Shown one piece after another: positions 1 through 12,075 of a stretch of 64,000 bases of DNA. The notes under the pieces were generated by a model. The model saw nothing but the letters and a program-made list of their open reading frames with translations. It was not told where the DNA came from and did not search any database. Made by a program: the position numbers and the translations under genes. Numbering within the stretch: the stretch's first letter is position 1; the number at the start of each line of letters is the position of its first letter. This DNA is from Cylicocyclus nassatus (lineage: Eukaryota > Nematoda > Chromadorea > Rhabditida > Strongylidae): NCBI GenBank assembly GCA_958299035.1, contig CATQJL010000112.1, positions 63,285,823-63,349,822 on the forward strand. Reading direction: 5' to 3'.

Positions 1-1760
1 TTTCGTTTCCCGATAAAAAAAGCAGAAAACTTAGAAAAGGCTATTTGGCGTAACAAGGAACAAAACAATCATGTTTCTATCTATATTTTTCAAATACATA
101 TGAAAGTTGATTTAATCTGCACAGGGAAAGATAGCACGTAAGGAGCTTCATTAGATAATAGCCAAAAACCGTTGCGAAAGGACCAGTTAGTCGCGAAAGG
201 CGGCTCAAACTGGCGGCTTTCGTTCCCCTACCCATTACAGCAGGGTACTTTGAATGGTCTCACATATTAGAATAATAAAACATTAAATATGAAAATGGTC
301 TCACATATTGCATGCAGATACTGCATGAAGTTTATAGATTGGCAAAGTATTAACCTCGCACAGCAAATGTAAAAATTATTAGGGATGTAAATGAACTACA
401 TAGGTATTGCCTGATAGAGAATTATACGTAATTCTAATATCTATCAAAAATGGAGGCTTACTCACTTTCTTTTTCAAAATTTACAGTTAATCTCTAGATG
501 TCCCATTTTTTAACGTTCAAACTGATACTATGTGCAACAAACCATGTTGCTGTGTATGGCGTGATGATTTGGCTTGCAGCGCAGAATCAAATAGAATACA
601 GAGCAATCCTACTCTGCAGACTGATTCTTTGTCAATTCTTATCAATGTTAAAAAATTATATTGCTGATGAACTGTCTTGCGCCGACAGCTCGAGCGATAT
701 GTGCGTGTTGGTTTATAGCTAATGGCGGTATAAATTGAGTAGATGATAAAAATTTGTCATTTTTCGATTTATTAGGACTCTACGAACTTGTAGAACGCCT
801 TTATACATAAAATTTTGTCTCATCAGTAGAAAAGGAGATTTGATTTAGCTGTCACACCTTTATTTACGACAAATAAAAACGAGTAATTCCAGGTGTTGAA
901 AAGAAATGCAAGGATTACAAAAAAAAATAACAAATATCGAATAATGAGCTTTACATGATAGCACCACTTTGAACAAACAATTACATGTAAAGAAACAAAT
1001 AAAACGTTGAAGTCAATCTTAAGAGACTTTTTTCTGTCCGCTCTCAGGGCTTCCTCTCACTTAGAGTAAAATTAAACTGATGTTTTTCCATCACAAAGGT
1101 CAGGCTTGAAAAGACACTATGACGATTAGGAGAGTGTGGATGAAGGCCAGGAGAGTATCAAGAAGACTTGTTTTCGAGATAATGAAATGAGAACAAGCTG
1201 GACCAAAAAGCGGACGTCTTTTCAAAGAGGAGCTGCGCAGCAGCGATGCATTTGCTAATTCAACCCACTCTCACATTTTTCCTCTAAATTTTTCAACTCC
1301 TCCAGAGTTAAGTTTAGTGTGGCATGGCACATTTCAGGGTGGGAGGGGGGAGCGAAGGTATGAGGGGTCGAAGATGAAGGAGAATGGTGATCGACGTGGT
1401 ACTGATAGTAGTGATATTTGATATGTGTTATCAAAGTGAAATATGCTCACTATGCAAAATAGAAGCAGACTGGGTATTGATCTATCATCGTATACCTACA
1501 ATAGGCATACTGAAGAACTCTGCTTGCAAGAGAATAGTCAGAAATCGAAGTAATCAACTCAAGCAATCTGCACATCATTTGCAGCATATAATGCTGGCTC
1601 TAAATCTGTCTTCGTTATCTGCAAAAAGCTTTGGTGGATGAAGTTGTAAGCCGTTGGAAGCCATTATTTTGCTAGGAATCGTGCGTGTAAAAGGCTAACT
1701 TGGTTGTATAGAGCCACTAGCTGATAACCCGGTCTCGCCCGAAACTTTTACTTCAACCAA
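1..1760. other. Intergenic, no gene seen
   Basis: AT-rich DNA with only short ORFs and no convincing splice-linked coding exons. Positions 176-236 hold a partial copy of the palindromic repeat described at 1,765-1,905, sharing the phrase 'aaaggaccagtt ... ctcaaactgg ... ttcgttcc'. Confidence 0.5.
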
Positions 1761-1764
1761 GATG

Positions 1765-1905
1765 GGGTAGAGGAACGAAATCCGCCAGTTTGAAACATCT
1801 TCGCGGACTACTGGTCCTGCATCCACAAACAACAATATTTCAAAAGGACCAGTTGCCAGCAAAGGCGGGCTCAAACTGGAGGAGTTCGTTCCCTACCCAC
1901 CAAAA
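1765..1905. repeat. Short palindromic MITE-like repeat
   Basis: The left arm 'ggtagaggaacgaaatccgc' is mirrored by the right arm ending 'ggagttcgttccctaccc', and internal 'tactggtcct' is mirrored by 'aaaggaccagtt'. A second, incomplete copy lies at 176-236. No target duplication could be fixed, so the superfamily is unknown. Confidence 0.5.
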
Positions 1906-2197
1906 TGTCATGGGCTCCCAGATTCGTGTAGAGGAGGGTTGCGCACTTCCTTGATTTTCAGAACAAACTTGTTAAACCTCCACGTTTTAGCACTGTATTT
2001 CGTACTTTCTCCTTGAGCTTTCCTTAAAACCAGTAAAGTCCGCACCCGCCTCCACACGACTCTGGAAGCTGATCATACTTACACTTTCTGACTTTACAAT
2101 GCGCAAAAAGCGCTTTGTGATGAACCCGCTGCATCTTGTCGACCTTGAGATCAGAATGAACTTTACTACCCCTACTTACATGTTTATTGGAAAATGA

Positions 2198-2430
2198 TTG
2201 GTTGGAGCACGTCTAGCTTTCATTTTCCCAGATTCAAGTAAACAAATCAATAAATCAATAGAAGGACCCTGCGGATCGCCTCAAAAAGTAGCCATAAACC
2301 ACCGCCGGGGCCGAAAACATGTGTGCGAAGTTTCAGCTCAATCGGTTCAATGGCTGGCGTTTCTAAAACGAACGAACAACTAAACGAACATCCTCACAGA
2401 CATTGAGTTTTATATATATATATATATAGA
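2198..2430 (+). repeat. SINE/RTE-like 3' tail remnant with (TA)n
   Basis: The segment contains 'gtgtgcgaagtttcagctca' followed by 'atcggttcaatggc' and ends in a TA dinucleotide run (about 2,410-2,429). Phrases of the kind 'aagttt..tc..aatcggtt' followed by a simple repeat are typical of 3' tails of RTE LINEs and dependent SINEs in invertebrates. The assignment rests on resemblance only; no ORF of such an element is present. Confidence 0.3.
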
Positions 2431-5089
2431 TTGTGGCCTCAAGCTGGACCAAGACATGCAACTAGATCACTTCATATGGTCCAGGTGAGCTAAAAGGGCA
2501 ATAATATGCTTAGTTGTGCAGTTTGTGTGTACAATTTTTCGCAGTAAAGCTGTTCATAACTTCACCTACAAAGACGTTCTGCAGATATGAAAGACAGATT
2601 TGAAATCCGCGTTCTATGCTGCGTCGAGAAGTATGCAACTTGTTTGGATTGACCACTTCGACTTCTGACCATTCTCTTGTTAGCATAAGAAGTAATCACG
2701 AGTATGAGTATCAGTATCATAACAATATCAGTACCAGTAATTAGCACGTCAATTAACCTCTTGGATCAAGTTTTAGCGAGTTTTGAAGTTCCCATTTAAT
2801 GAGGAAAATTGAGGAGGGAGGGATAGTCATTTCCGAACAACTCAACTTAATTTTGAAAGTGAGCTAGCTACCTCGTCTTGCACTCAATGCAAAGCGCAGT
2901 TCCTTTTTTTGCCCAAATGAAAGTTCTTACTTGAGATGACTGTCAAATTTTGCAATTAGGAGTCAAAATCTTGTTGGCTGTCACATTTTCCCTTTCGATG
3001 ATCGTGTTCTGCAACTGTCGAATAGGCTCAATCAATCCTGTAAAGACAGAGATTTGAGCTATCGAATATATAAAAGTTAGCCACTTTCCCCTTTACATAC
3101 TAATGCATAATTGTCATACTACTGTAACCAAAGCTCTTTGCCACGAGCATAAAATCGGAAAAACAACTATATCTTCTTCCAGGGTAAACAGGATGGAACT
3201 ATTTGTGTGACGAGAAGAAGTTTTAGTTGTTTTGAAGATTTCAAAAAAAAACCCTCTGTGTGTGAATGATAAGTCGTCAAAGGGGTGTGGCACAACCTCA
3301 AAAATAGTGTGGCAGTCAGACCTTTTTTGTGGTTGTGCCGTACCTATTGACTTATTTTTGAAGTGACTTTTGGCGAATAATGTATACGACAGCCTAAATC
3401 TCGTACTTTTCATAACAGTAACTTGAACCTGATTTGTTGACTGTACTCTGAATATCAGTTGCTGTAACCACAACCATCGGGATGGGAAACGAGACAGCGA
3501 GATTTTGGCTGGCTCCTATAGCAGACAAGACAACAGGTCTGCATCAGCGAATATTCGCTCTATGCCCTATGTAGCCAGTGATTATCCAAGTGACATTCAC
3601 TCAAGCTTGCTTTTGTTGGAAGAAGAACTGGCCGTACTGATGTTGTAATAGTCCTGATATATTCGCTTGAGGATGGATCCTAGAAAGGTATCTTTATTTA
3701 TTTACTTTAAACTTTGAATTTCACCACATTAACTGACCGTGTGTCTGTAGAAGGCAAAGTATTTCGTAATCCGATTTTTTGAGCATTGCGCATCCGACCT
3801 CCAACTTCTTCTTCTTGTTCCTGTTAGAATTCACGGCCCAATCTTTCAACTGCAAGAAGTCCAATGTGCAAGTCACGTGCTTTTATAGTAAGTTTCAATT
3901 CAGTTTAGGCGGAAATTGGACTGGCAAAAGTCCGCTTCGCACGATTCGGGCTGCTTTGCAGTCTGCGTCTCATTTTAAACCATCTCGCTGAGCCAGTAGC
4001 GGTGCGGACGCGCTGCTCCATATAGAATGTTTCGCCTACTCCGGGTTGAAAAAGACTGTGGTTGAACCTCATCTAGGCGCAATATGCGAAAACAGTTTGG
4101 TTTACTCAAACACGGAGAGCATAAGTGAATAACATAAAGACAGTAATGCAGTATGCATGTAGTCAAGATATTTTGTGCGTTTGGACTAATTATGTTCCCA
4201 AACAGTAGAAAGTGAACAGCATGGTTCAAAATTTTCCATGAGGAAAAGAGCAGACATTTATCATCACCCACCTTACTCATCCATTCGTCCCATTTCAAGA
4301 AAGAGTAGGAGGAGCCCCTTAAAAATTATTTAAGGACTATGCATTTGTGAGAATTAATTATGGTAGGACATACATTTTTCCGTGCAGAATGACGAGATCA
4401 AGAAACACCCCTTCCTTGAAATACTCTGGTTTTAAACTCATTTGCTTGATTATGCGGGCTCTTCCATCAAGTATACAATCATACTTCTAGAAATGCTTGA
4501 AGTTTGCAGCAGATTCATAGCTTTGATTTTTATCTTGAGGAACAAAAAGAGATGACACACAACGAATGAACTAACCAGACTAAACTCATATTCCAGATTT
4601 GTTCGAAAATAGTCAAGATACATTTCTTTCACTTTCTTCTCTTGTACATTTGCACCGCATGGGAATTTCCAGATCGAAGGAGAGCTCTCGCATGATAGAA
4701 GAAACGACAGCTAAAAATATCGATACTTTTTTAAAGAATGACAATTAGGGATGATCACTCACAGTAAGAAATAGGCTTATTCGCACCATCACTATAAATG
4801 CTTCTATTTTTGAAAAGCCTTTTATATCACTAGTCTAGAGTACGTGCAGAATAACGTTTATCTGACAATACAGCCACATGGAAGCTGACCTATGACGCCT
4901 CTGAGCAGTTGAGATAAACTCTGATACCGAATCTGTCAATGATCAGAGATATTTCAAAGCGGAAGGGCACAGGAAAGTGCCCTTCCGCCCACACACAATA
5001 AAACGAAATGCACTTGCCACTTTTAGCTCTTCCCACCGGATCGTCCCATTGTAAAAATACAGATTTTATGAATATTTATAATACATATA
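2431..5089. other. Intergenic, no confident gene
   Basis: A possible short secreted-peptide exon on the + strand runs from 3,779 to about 3,890. It has a Met start, a hydrophobic stretch (NFFFLFLLEFTAQS), then a Cys-bearing segment followed by a GTAAGT donor. No partner exon could be joined to it, so it is not called as a gene. The remainder is AT-rich and featureless. Confidence 0.3.
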
Positions 5090-5092
5090 GTA

Positions 5093-6085
5093 GAAGTACT
5101 TCTGTGCCAAACAGGTTTGTTGAGTGTTTCTTTATTTCCAATCACGGCCTAACGTTTCGACGCCTTTCGTCTTCCCCAGAGGCCTGAAAATGGCTCAAAG
5201 TGTTACCCGAGAAACGAGGCCATCAAGTACCATCTCCATTCCTGCCAGTTTTCAACCTTCGTTCAACATTCCTACCGCAAAATTTGCTATGCCAAAAGAT
5301 GAACATACCCTGTGAACACCGCTATTTGGGGTTCCGCACCGGAAATGATGGTCTTGGCGGATAGAATGGACTATACCATAAAAGCACATAAGTGATCTAC
5401 AGTCTGCATAGAGATATGAAGGGTAGGAAGCCCGTGGTAATTGACAAACACTCATTTTTATTGTTCATTGCTGGATTCTTCGCAGAAATCCAGAATGCTT
5501 CTAACGCCTTCCTCGCCGAGGTTTCCTTTTCATGTGCCAAGATTTGGCATTTGATATCGAAATCGTCTCCACCATGCGAATCGCAAACATAGCCACGATT
5601 CGCATGGTGGAGACGATTTCGATATCAAATGCCAAATCTTGGCACATGAAAAGGAAACCTCGGCAGGAAGGCGTTAGAAGCATTTTGGATTTCTGTGAAG
5701 AATCCAGCAATGAACAATAAAAATGAGTGTTTGTCAATAACCACGGACTTCCTACCCTTCATATCTCTATGCAGACTGTAGATCACTTATGTGCTTTTAT
5801 GGTATAGTCCATTCTATCCGCCAAGACCATCATTTCCGGTGCGGAACCCCAAATAGCGGTGTTCACAGGGTATGTTCATCTTTTGGCATAGCAAATTTTG
5901 CGGTAGGAATGTTGAACGAAGGTTGAGAACTGGCAGGAATGGAGATGGTACTTGATGGCCTCGTTTCTCGGGTAACACTTTGAGCCATTTTCAGGCCTCT
6001 GAGGAAGACGAAAGGCGTCGAAACGTTAAGCCGTGATTGGAAATAAAGGAACACCTAACAAACCTGTTTGGCACAGAAGTACTTC
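5093..6085. mobile_element. Near-perfect 993 bp palindrome (foldback/MITE), TA target site
   Basis: The two arms (5,093-5,583 and 5,596-6,085) are inverted copies with only scattered mismatches, separated by a 12 base loop (5,584-5,595). The tips read GAAGTACTTCTGTGCC and are flanked on both sides by TA (5,091-5,092 and 6,086-6,087), as expected for a Tc1/mariner-type TA target. The ORFs seen in the arms are mirror images of each other and have no protein meaning. High arm identity suggests recent formation or arm gene conversion. Transcribed, it would make a hairpin RNA of nearly 500 bp. Confidence 0.75.
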
Positions 6086-6309
6086 TACTTTACGAATTAT
6101 GCTTATTTTTAAAGAAAGCGAAACTTTCAGATTATTTATAATACATTTGTATAGTTACAACTATATAGCTATCGCCGATTCGTTGATCGCGCGGACTGCT
6201 CAAGCGCTGCGTGCGGACCGCCTGCCCCCGGCGATTATCTGAGTAGCGGGGCAAGCGTTTTACCTCGTGTGCTGTGTTTTACCGCGTGTGCTCCGCAGTG
6301 AATTTCAGT

Positions 6310-7745
6310 CGGTCAACAAATCGACGATAGTTTTTCTTCTAAAATAAGTTACGTGAAGATCGCATAGGACATCTAGACCTGTAGTAAACCCCCCGTATGT
6401 GCTGACGTATAGCTCGGAGTCTGCTGTGACATGTGCTGACTACCATGGAGCGAGGCAGGCAAGGCGGCTATCCTTTATCATTGCCGGCGGTCGCAATCAA
6501 TGCGAAGCGCCAGGGTAGTCCCATTTTGTCGCTATATGTCGCGACATATCGCGACATATAGCGACATATTGCGACATGTCGTGACGGACGAGACGGCGAA
6601 ATACTTTGTCCATCATGGAGACGCAGAGACATAGCGCAAGACTAGAGCTCGACTACGCCAACCTCGCAATAGGTCGCACATGCACACGGTTCTCTGTAAC
6701 GCACGTCAATTGCAATCAATATCAACAGCTGATAAGCGCCCAACAGCGCCGAGCAATGTGCCTTCCTACATTTTCGAAATATTTCCTAAGCTGCACGCTC
6801 TGGTGTTCAAAAAAGGTGAGTTTCTTTTGACTAAAAGATGTATTAGATTCATATTTGGTCACATTTTATAATGGTTGCTGTTGTTCTTATTTATTCTCAC
6901 GATGCATCTCATTTGCGCACCAAATATCCTGCTTATGCCAAAACTCCTCAATGTTTTCCATCTCAGCACTTTCTTCACTTGCTGGTTTGCCATTCCTTAG
7001 CTGTGAGCCTCTTGTTTCCCTTCTGTGCTTAAGTGAAGGGACCATCTGGCACTATGGCTGCTGGAATAGCTCATATTTGCCCAGACTAAAGTGATAATTG
7101 TTTTATATACTGCTTTTTCCTGTGCATTCTCGATTTGATGTGTTTTGCATACAATTTTCTTTTTACTGCCAGAAAATTTTCAAATTTAGGCTCAAAAATA
7201 TGAAAATTGGAAGATCCACCACTTGCAAAAAGTTGCTCGAGGCAGGACTTGTACCCCGACATCAACCACACTGACATCCGACACTGACGCTGCGCTATCT
7301 GCACTGCTAATCAAAATTGGCTTGCGTGTGCAATATCACGGTAGTTGTGCAGGCGGTTACTACTTCTACAATACTAATATCCACTAGGCACACTGTGTGG
7401 AGTATTACACGCCGTTTCGGTCATAATAAGTTACCTACGCTGCTCTGCCTGCTCCAGGCCCTTCCCATTCTGGTACAACTTCAAAATTAACTATCCATAG
7501 CGCAGTTGCTGTGGGCGCTGCTGTTGCGATTATCACTGGTTCGATCACGCGTTTATGCATTAGTTTTGCGGCGCCCTGCGGATAGCTCGCTATAGTCTTG
7601 CGAGATACTCCGAGCTATCACGACATAGTCCCTTTATGTTGTGACAACCAGGTGGGGTTTACTACGGGCCCTTATCTTTAGAAGACGAGCTCATTTCGAT
7701 TATGCGAACTGCGAAGCTTGCACAAAGTTATCTGTAACTTCGGGA
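6310..7745. repeat. Degenerate long inverted repeat, likely old DNA transposon
   Basis: 'gtagtaaacccc' near 6,383 and 'agctcggag' near 6,411 recur inverted at 7,660-7,670 and 7,600-7,610. 'ttcttctaaaataag' near 6,336 is matched inverted near 7,675. Divergence is high and the ends are not fixed. The short palindrome at 6,529-6,564 lies inside. Confidence 0.4.
6529..6564. repeat. Perfect 15 bp arm palindrome of GCGACATA units
   Basis: Arms tcgctatatgtcgcg and cgcgacatatagcga are exact reverse complements around a six base loop. Further GCGACATAT/GCGACATGT units follow to about 6,590. The function is unknown; it lies within an old inverted repeat. Confidence 0.7.
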
Positions 7746-7835
7746 AAGATGAAGAATTACAGTGATATCCATTTCGTGCGGTCAACGATCGACTATACCA
7801 TCATATAGTCTGCGTAATGTCAGCAAGTCACAACA

Positions 7836-8168
7836 GCCACCACTCAGACAATCGCCGGGGGCAGGCGGGGACCGGAAAAATAGATTGCTGATCTCTCGCA
7901 CCCCGCTCGCGGATTTTTTGGAAAGCAATCAGGACTTTTCGGTAGACCGCTCGCTGAGTTCTCGATTCCTCAGAGATTCAGCAATATATCTGCAAAAGAT
8001 AAGAGCGAAAAAAATTCAACAGGCGGTCTCTCAAAAATCCGCTGACTCAGCAAGCGGTCTTCCGAAAAGTCCTGATTGCTTTGCAAAAAATCCGCGAGCG
8101 GGGTGCGAGAAATCAGCAATCTATCTTTCCGGTGCCCGCCTGCCCCCAGCGATTGTCTGAGCAGTGGC
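7836..8168. mobile_element. 333 bp palindromic MITE
   Basis: Terminal inverted repeats GCCACCACTCAGACAATCGC (left) and the mirrored right end ending 'gattgtctgagcagtggc' continue inward as a long imperfect palindrome (gggcaggcggg..., ctcgcaccccgctcgcgg...). A half copy of the same end is at about 6,217-6,250, showing that the family is dispersed. No clear target duplication, so the superfamily is not assigned. Confidence 0.65.
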
Positions 8169-8313
8169 ATTTGACGTATCAAAATTGCTCAAAGTCAACC
8201 CTACAAATACAGTGTAACTTATTTGTAAAGCGAAATAAAAATTTCTCGAGATAACTTCAACTTCAACTTCGCACTGCTTGTACCTCCGACTCATTTGGTA
8301 AAAATTGCAAATA

Positions 8314-9237
8314 CTAGGCTGTTGCATAAGTTCTGTCCGATTTTTTTGCCTCATGTTTGAAGCAGCTGTTCTAAGAGAATTTCATCTCTAATTCGATACG
8401 GTTGGTATCATTGAAAAGTGCTTTTCTTGCGCTTTTGAAAGCACATCAAATTTCAACAAATTTCTTAGTGTAATGAGATTTCAAGCCTAAAATCTCCAAG
8501 TGGTCGAGGTACGTTCTCACGCTAGAAATATGTTCTTGCAAGAAAACCTCCACAATGCGCCCTTCAGGTCAAGTTCTTTTATTGGGTTCGGAATAAGGGT
8601 GTAGCAGGCTAATGTATGCACAAGCTCGATTGCATGGAGAAAACGTCTTACTAGTAAAATTTGCTGTCGAATATCAATTTTTTGTACAAAGGTTCTACAA
8701 GCAATAACTCCCTGCGAATAAACGCAATCGATCAGCTCAAAGTTGGAGGTGCTAGGGTAAAGCAAGAGCTATCAGGGCTCGTCCACCAATTCCTATTCGG
8801 CGCTTACGCCAATTGTAAAATTTTCATAATTCGTAAATAGGCATGCACACATGTGCTGAAGCGAGGTCAAAAAGTGGCTTCTTTCTTGCTCGGTCAAAAA
8901 AATCTCTCGGAAACGCAAACCTTATGGGCTCTTTTATGTTGCATAATAATCTACGTAAATTTCTCTATCTATCCATTATCGGATAAGGTGTTTATCCATT
9001 TTCATAAGGGAGCGTTGCCATGTCAAAAAAGACAGGTTTGAAGAAAAATGCTGTGAAGTTTTTGCATGCTTGCTTCTTCCTTAAAAAGGATTTTCGCAGG
9101 TTTCAATATGCATCTGATAGCTAAGGAATTGCTCAACACAAGGAAACTAAGATCTTGGAAAAAAGTTGATTCTGAAAGAAGTTATGACATTTTAAACTCA
9201 AAAATTCAAATCGGACAGAACTTATGCAACAGCCTAG
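8314..9237. mobile_element. Mariner-like non-autonomous element, TA target
   Basis: Terminal inverted repeats CTAGGCTGTTGCATAAGTTC, continuing 'tgtccgattt', occur at both ends, flanked by TA at 8,312-8,313 and 9,238-9,239. Terminal sequences of the type 'GTTGCATAAGTTCTGTCCGA' with a TA target are characteristic of mariner elements. No intact transposase reading frame is visible in the 924 bp. Confidence 0.7.
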
Positions 9238-9350
9238 TACAACACTGACTGTTATAAGTAAGTTAGAAAGAAAATCTCATAATACTTTCATCAATAAATT
9301 TTCGAATCAAATCATTACGTAGCCTTTTTTGCTATTCGTGCGTATGTGTA

Positions 9351-9665
9351 TCTTATATATAAAGCTGAATGTCTGTTTGTCTGTATGTCTGTATGTCTGT
9401 ATGTCTGTCTGTATGTCTGTCTGTATGTGTGTACGTATATTCCGAATAGAAAATTCCATTTCTGAACCGATCCGGACAAACTTGGCACACATACACTTCG
9501 GGCCCCTGCGGGTGTCACAGGCTACTTTTCGTCATCGATCGATATCGATTTTATCGATTTTTTGCAAAATTTGAGCTACGGGGTTGGGAGTTGGCACAGG
9601 GGGATAATCGAGCATGCTGATTACGAATATAATAATGACAGGGCCGGGCGGAGCCGGGTAACTAG
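9351..9665 (+). mobile_element. Non-autonomous Helitron, copy 1
   Basis: The element begins TCTTATATATAAAGCTGAAT after an A (9,350), passes a (GTCTGTAT)n tract, and ends with a GC-rich 'gggccgggcggagccggg' segment and CTAG (9,662-9,665) followed by T. A|TC...CTRR|T termini without target duplication are the Helitron hallmark. Copies at 10,749-11,119 (+) and 39,072-39,335 (-) share the same start, the internal 'cgatcgatatcgattttatc'-like tract and the end. Confidence 0.7.
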
Positions 9666-9688
9666 TTCATTAATAAACATCAATATTA

Positions 9689-10344
9689 TTAGGTTGTCCA
9701 GAAATTAATGCAGGTTTTGAATTCCAACCGCAATAAGTCATACACTTCTCATTTCTAAGTAGGATGCAAAGCACCGTTTCATACTACAAACCTGTAGAAG
9801 TTCTAACGTAAGTTTCCAGCTCTCTCCAAGCTTTAGTTCTTAAGAAATTTGGATTTTAGCTTGGACCACATGACTGGGGAGAACTCTATTCGATATTTCT
9901 TAAGAACTAAAGCGTATAGAGAGCTGGAAATTTATGTTTGTAATTCTACAGGTTTGTAGTATGCAACTACTTACATGGGAGCGGCACAGCGGCACTTTGA
10001 CAAATGCACGAAAATTTCCGTTTTCTTGATTTCTAACAGAGAAAAAATACGGCAATGGCGTGTATAGATGCCCTATGTGGATTGAGTTTACGTGAGCAAG
10101 TTAGAATTTTTGTAGGATTTTTATGAACTGAGTTACGATTTTTCTCAATTTTTCGGGCCGTTGAATCTTCTTAGTTTTTGGCTCGAAACCGTGGTGGATC
10201 AGAGCTGTTGCTAAAGCAAGACAGCCATTTTGTAGAGCTTGCTTTGCTCTATCGAGCAATACTTTGCAACCTATTTAAGAATGAGAAATGTATGACTTAT
10301 TGCATTTGGAATTCAGAACCTGCATTAATTTCCGGACAACCTAA
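9689..10344. mobile_element. Mariner-like MITE
   Basis: TTAGGTTGTCCAGAAATTAA at the left end is mirrored at the right end ('ttaatttccggacaacctaa'), with a second internal inverted pair (ctgtagaagttctaacgtaa / ttctacaggtttgtag). TA precedes the left tip; the right flank reads TG, so the duplication is decayed. TTAGG-TTG-TCC tips are of mariner type and match those at 15,363-18,095. Confidence 0.6.
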
Positions 10345-10748
10345 TGCATGCGCTCTTACTTTTTAAAAACAATGGTAGGGAAGGTTTAGCGCCTCAAACT
10401 GGGCAAACGAACCTCTTTGCAAACCTATAGTCATGTCAACGTATAGTAGATACTATACTTTGGCACACTAAAGGTCAAAGGTACTGATCACGTGTATTCT
10501 ATGAGGTAAAAACACATGTTCTTGACATTGGAGCAGAATCAAGTTAAATGCCACAAACCCATAAGCACTTGACTCGCGGGCACATATGTATATGATGCTG
10601 CGAAACAATTCTGCTTGGTATCTCCGATAATAAATCTCCAACAGCCGCCATTCCAGGCAGTATAAATGGATTTAGTATGCATGGCTAAACTGCTGCAAAT
10701 GAACGAAAGTGGTAGTAACTATTTTTACGAGCGCTGGTATACACTTTA

Positions 10749-11119
10749 TCTTATATGTGATGCTGAATGTCTGTCTGTATGTCTGTACGTATGTTGCGAA
10801 TAGAAACTTCTCCATTTCTCAACCGATCCGAACCAAACTTAGCACACATACACTTCGGGGCGGGCGTCGCAGGCTGCTTTTCGTTATCCATCGATACCGA
10901 TTTTATCGATTTTTAACGATTTTTTGAGAAGTTTGATCTGCTGGGCTGGGGGTTGGCACAGGGGGGGGGGAGGGTAATCGAGCATGCTGATTACTAATAC
11001 AGCGAGAATAGGGAATCGGCATGTATAAGTGGGCACAAGGAAAGGTTGTAAAGGAACAGGGATGGGGCTCTTATCATAGTGTTTTGAAAGGGCCGGGCGG
11101 AGCCGGATAAGCCAGCTAG
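10749..11119 (+). mobile_element. Non-autonomous Helitron, copy 2
   Basis: Same family as 9,351-9,665: A|TCTTATATGTGATGCTGAATG at the start and ...gggccgggcggagccgg...CTAG|T at the end. CTAG lies at 11,116-11,119. Exact A/T flanks without duplication support rolling-circle insertion. Confidence 0.7.
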
Positions 11120-11136
11120 TAACCTATGTGCACAAG

Positions 11137-11592
11137 TTTAAAGGCAGTGGGTCGGCAGAATGAGACCCGTGGCAAAACAAGGTCACAGGGTAGGAGCCCC
11201 ATAATGGAACCTATGGGCCAAAGTTCGATCTTTCTCTGCCACTGCTAACCCCCGAAATTTCAGAGCGAAAGCAGGGCTCATCTCCTGTCCTCTCCGAACC
11301 CGCCCACCTCATGGACGAGTGACTTCCGCGGTCAGAGCGCCAGCCGCAATATTATAAGCATGAGGTCCCGCAACGACTCTGCGTCTTCGCCATGACGGGC
11401 TTCGCGTTACTCGTCCATGGGGTGGGCGGGTTCGGAGAGAACAGGAGATGAGCGATGCTTTCGCTTTGAAATTTCGAGGGTTAGAAGTGGCAGAGAAAGA
11501 TCGAACTTTGGCCCATAGGTTTCATTGTGGGGGCTCCTACCCTGTGACCTTGTTTTGCCACGGGTTTCATTCTGCCGACCTACTGCCTTTAA
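11137..11592. mobile_element. Palindromic MITE directly after Helitron copy 2
   Basis: The ends TTTAAAGGCAGTGGGTCGGC and the mirrored 'gccgacctactgcctttaa' bound a 456 bp imperfect palindrome, the arms sharing 'cgtggcaaaacaaggtcaca' and 'cgggttcggagag'. The TTTAA at each tip could include a TTAA target, but this is not certain. Confidence 0.6.
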
Positions 11593-12013
11593 GAGGTAAT
11601 CAGTTCAATTTGTTGAGTCGACAGAGAGTCCATTGCTTTGAAAATTTTTAACTTATATAGATTTATTCTAATCCTTAGTTTAAAAACAATGTAAAGTCAG
11701 AAAACTAGTCTGGTTTATCTACAGTTTTTTTTGTTATCACAAGATGCTGGAGCAAACACCTGCGATTGAAGGATTTTCAAATTTGTTATGCTACAGAAAA
11801 TCATGGCCCCAATAGTAACGAATGATTAGAAGATTTAGAATTTCAATTCTGTGGTAGAGCCTATAGGCATGACCCATTTCTTTGTATGGGGATTTACTAA
11901 ATAATGGCAATGCTTCGCCAATATTCTGACGATGATTTGGAGCTTCAGGAAAAAACTAATGTTACTACTGATTCTCATTTTTTGGTGTGGCTCTGAGGTA
12001 ATTAAAGCACTGA
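11593..12013. other. Intergenic, nothing recognised
   Basis: Stretch between the palindromic MITE and the troponin T 3' end. No repeat or ORF of note was seen. Confidence 0.5.
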
Positions 12014-12019
12014 TTTATT
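12014..12019 (-). terminator. Poly(A) signal of troponin T
   Basis: AATAAA on the - strand, 57 bases beyond the stop codon at 12,076-12,078. This is the canonical metazoan cleavage/polyadenylation hexamer at a plausible distance. Confidence 0.55.
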
Positions 12020-12075
12020 TACTTGACTTTCTGTCTGTCCGAACAGTCAGCTCAGAAATTGTGACATCAAACTAA

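Noticed and set aside
5124..6054. Mirror-image ORFs on both strands with the same protein
   Set aside because: They arise from the two arms of the palindrome; the peptide has no recognisable domain.
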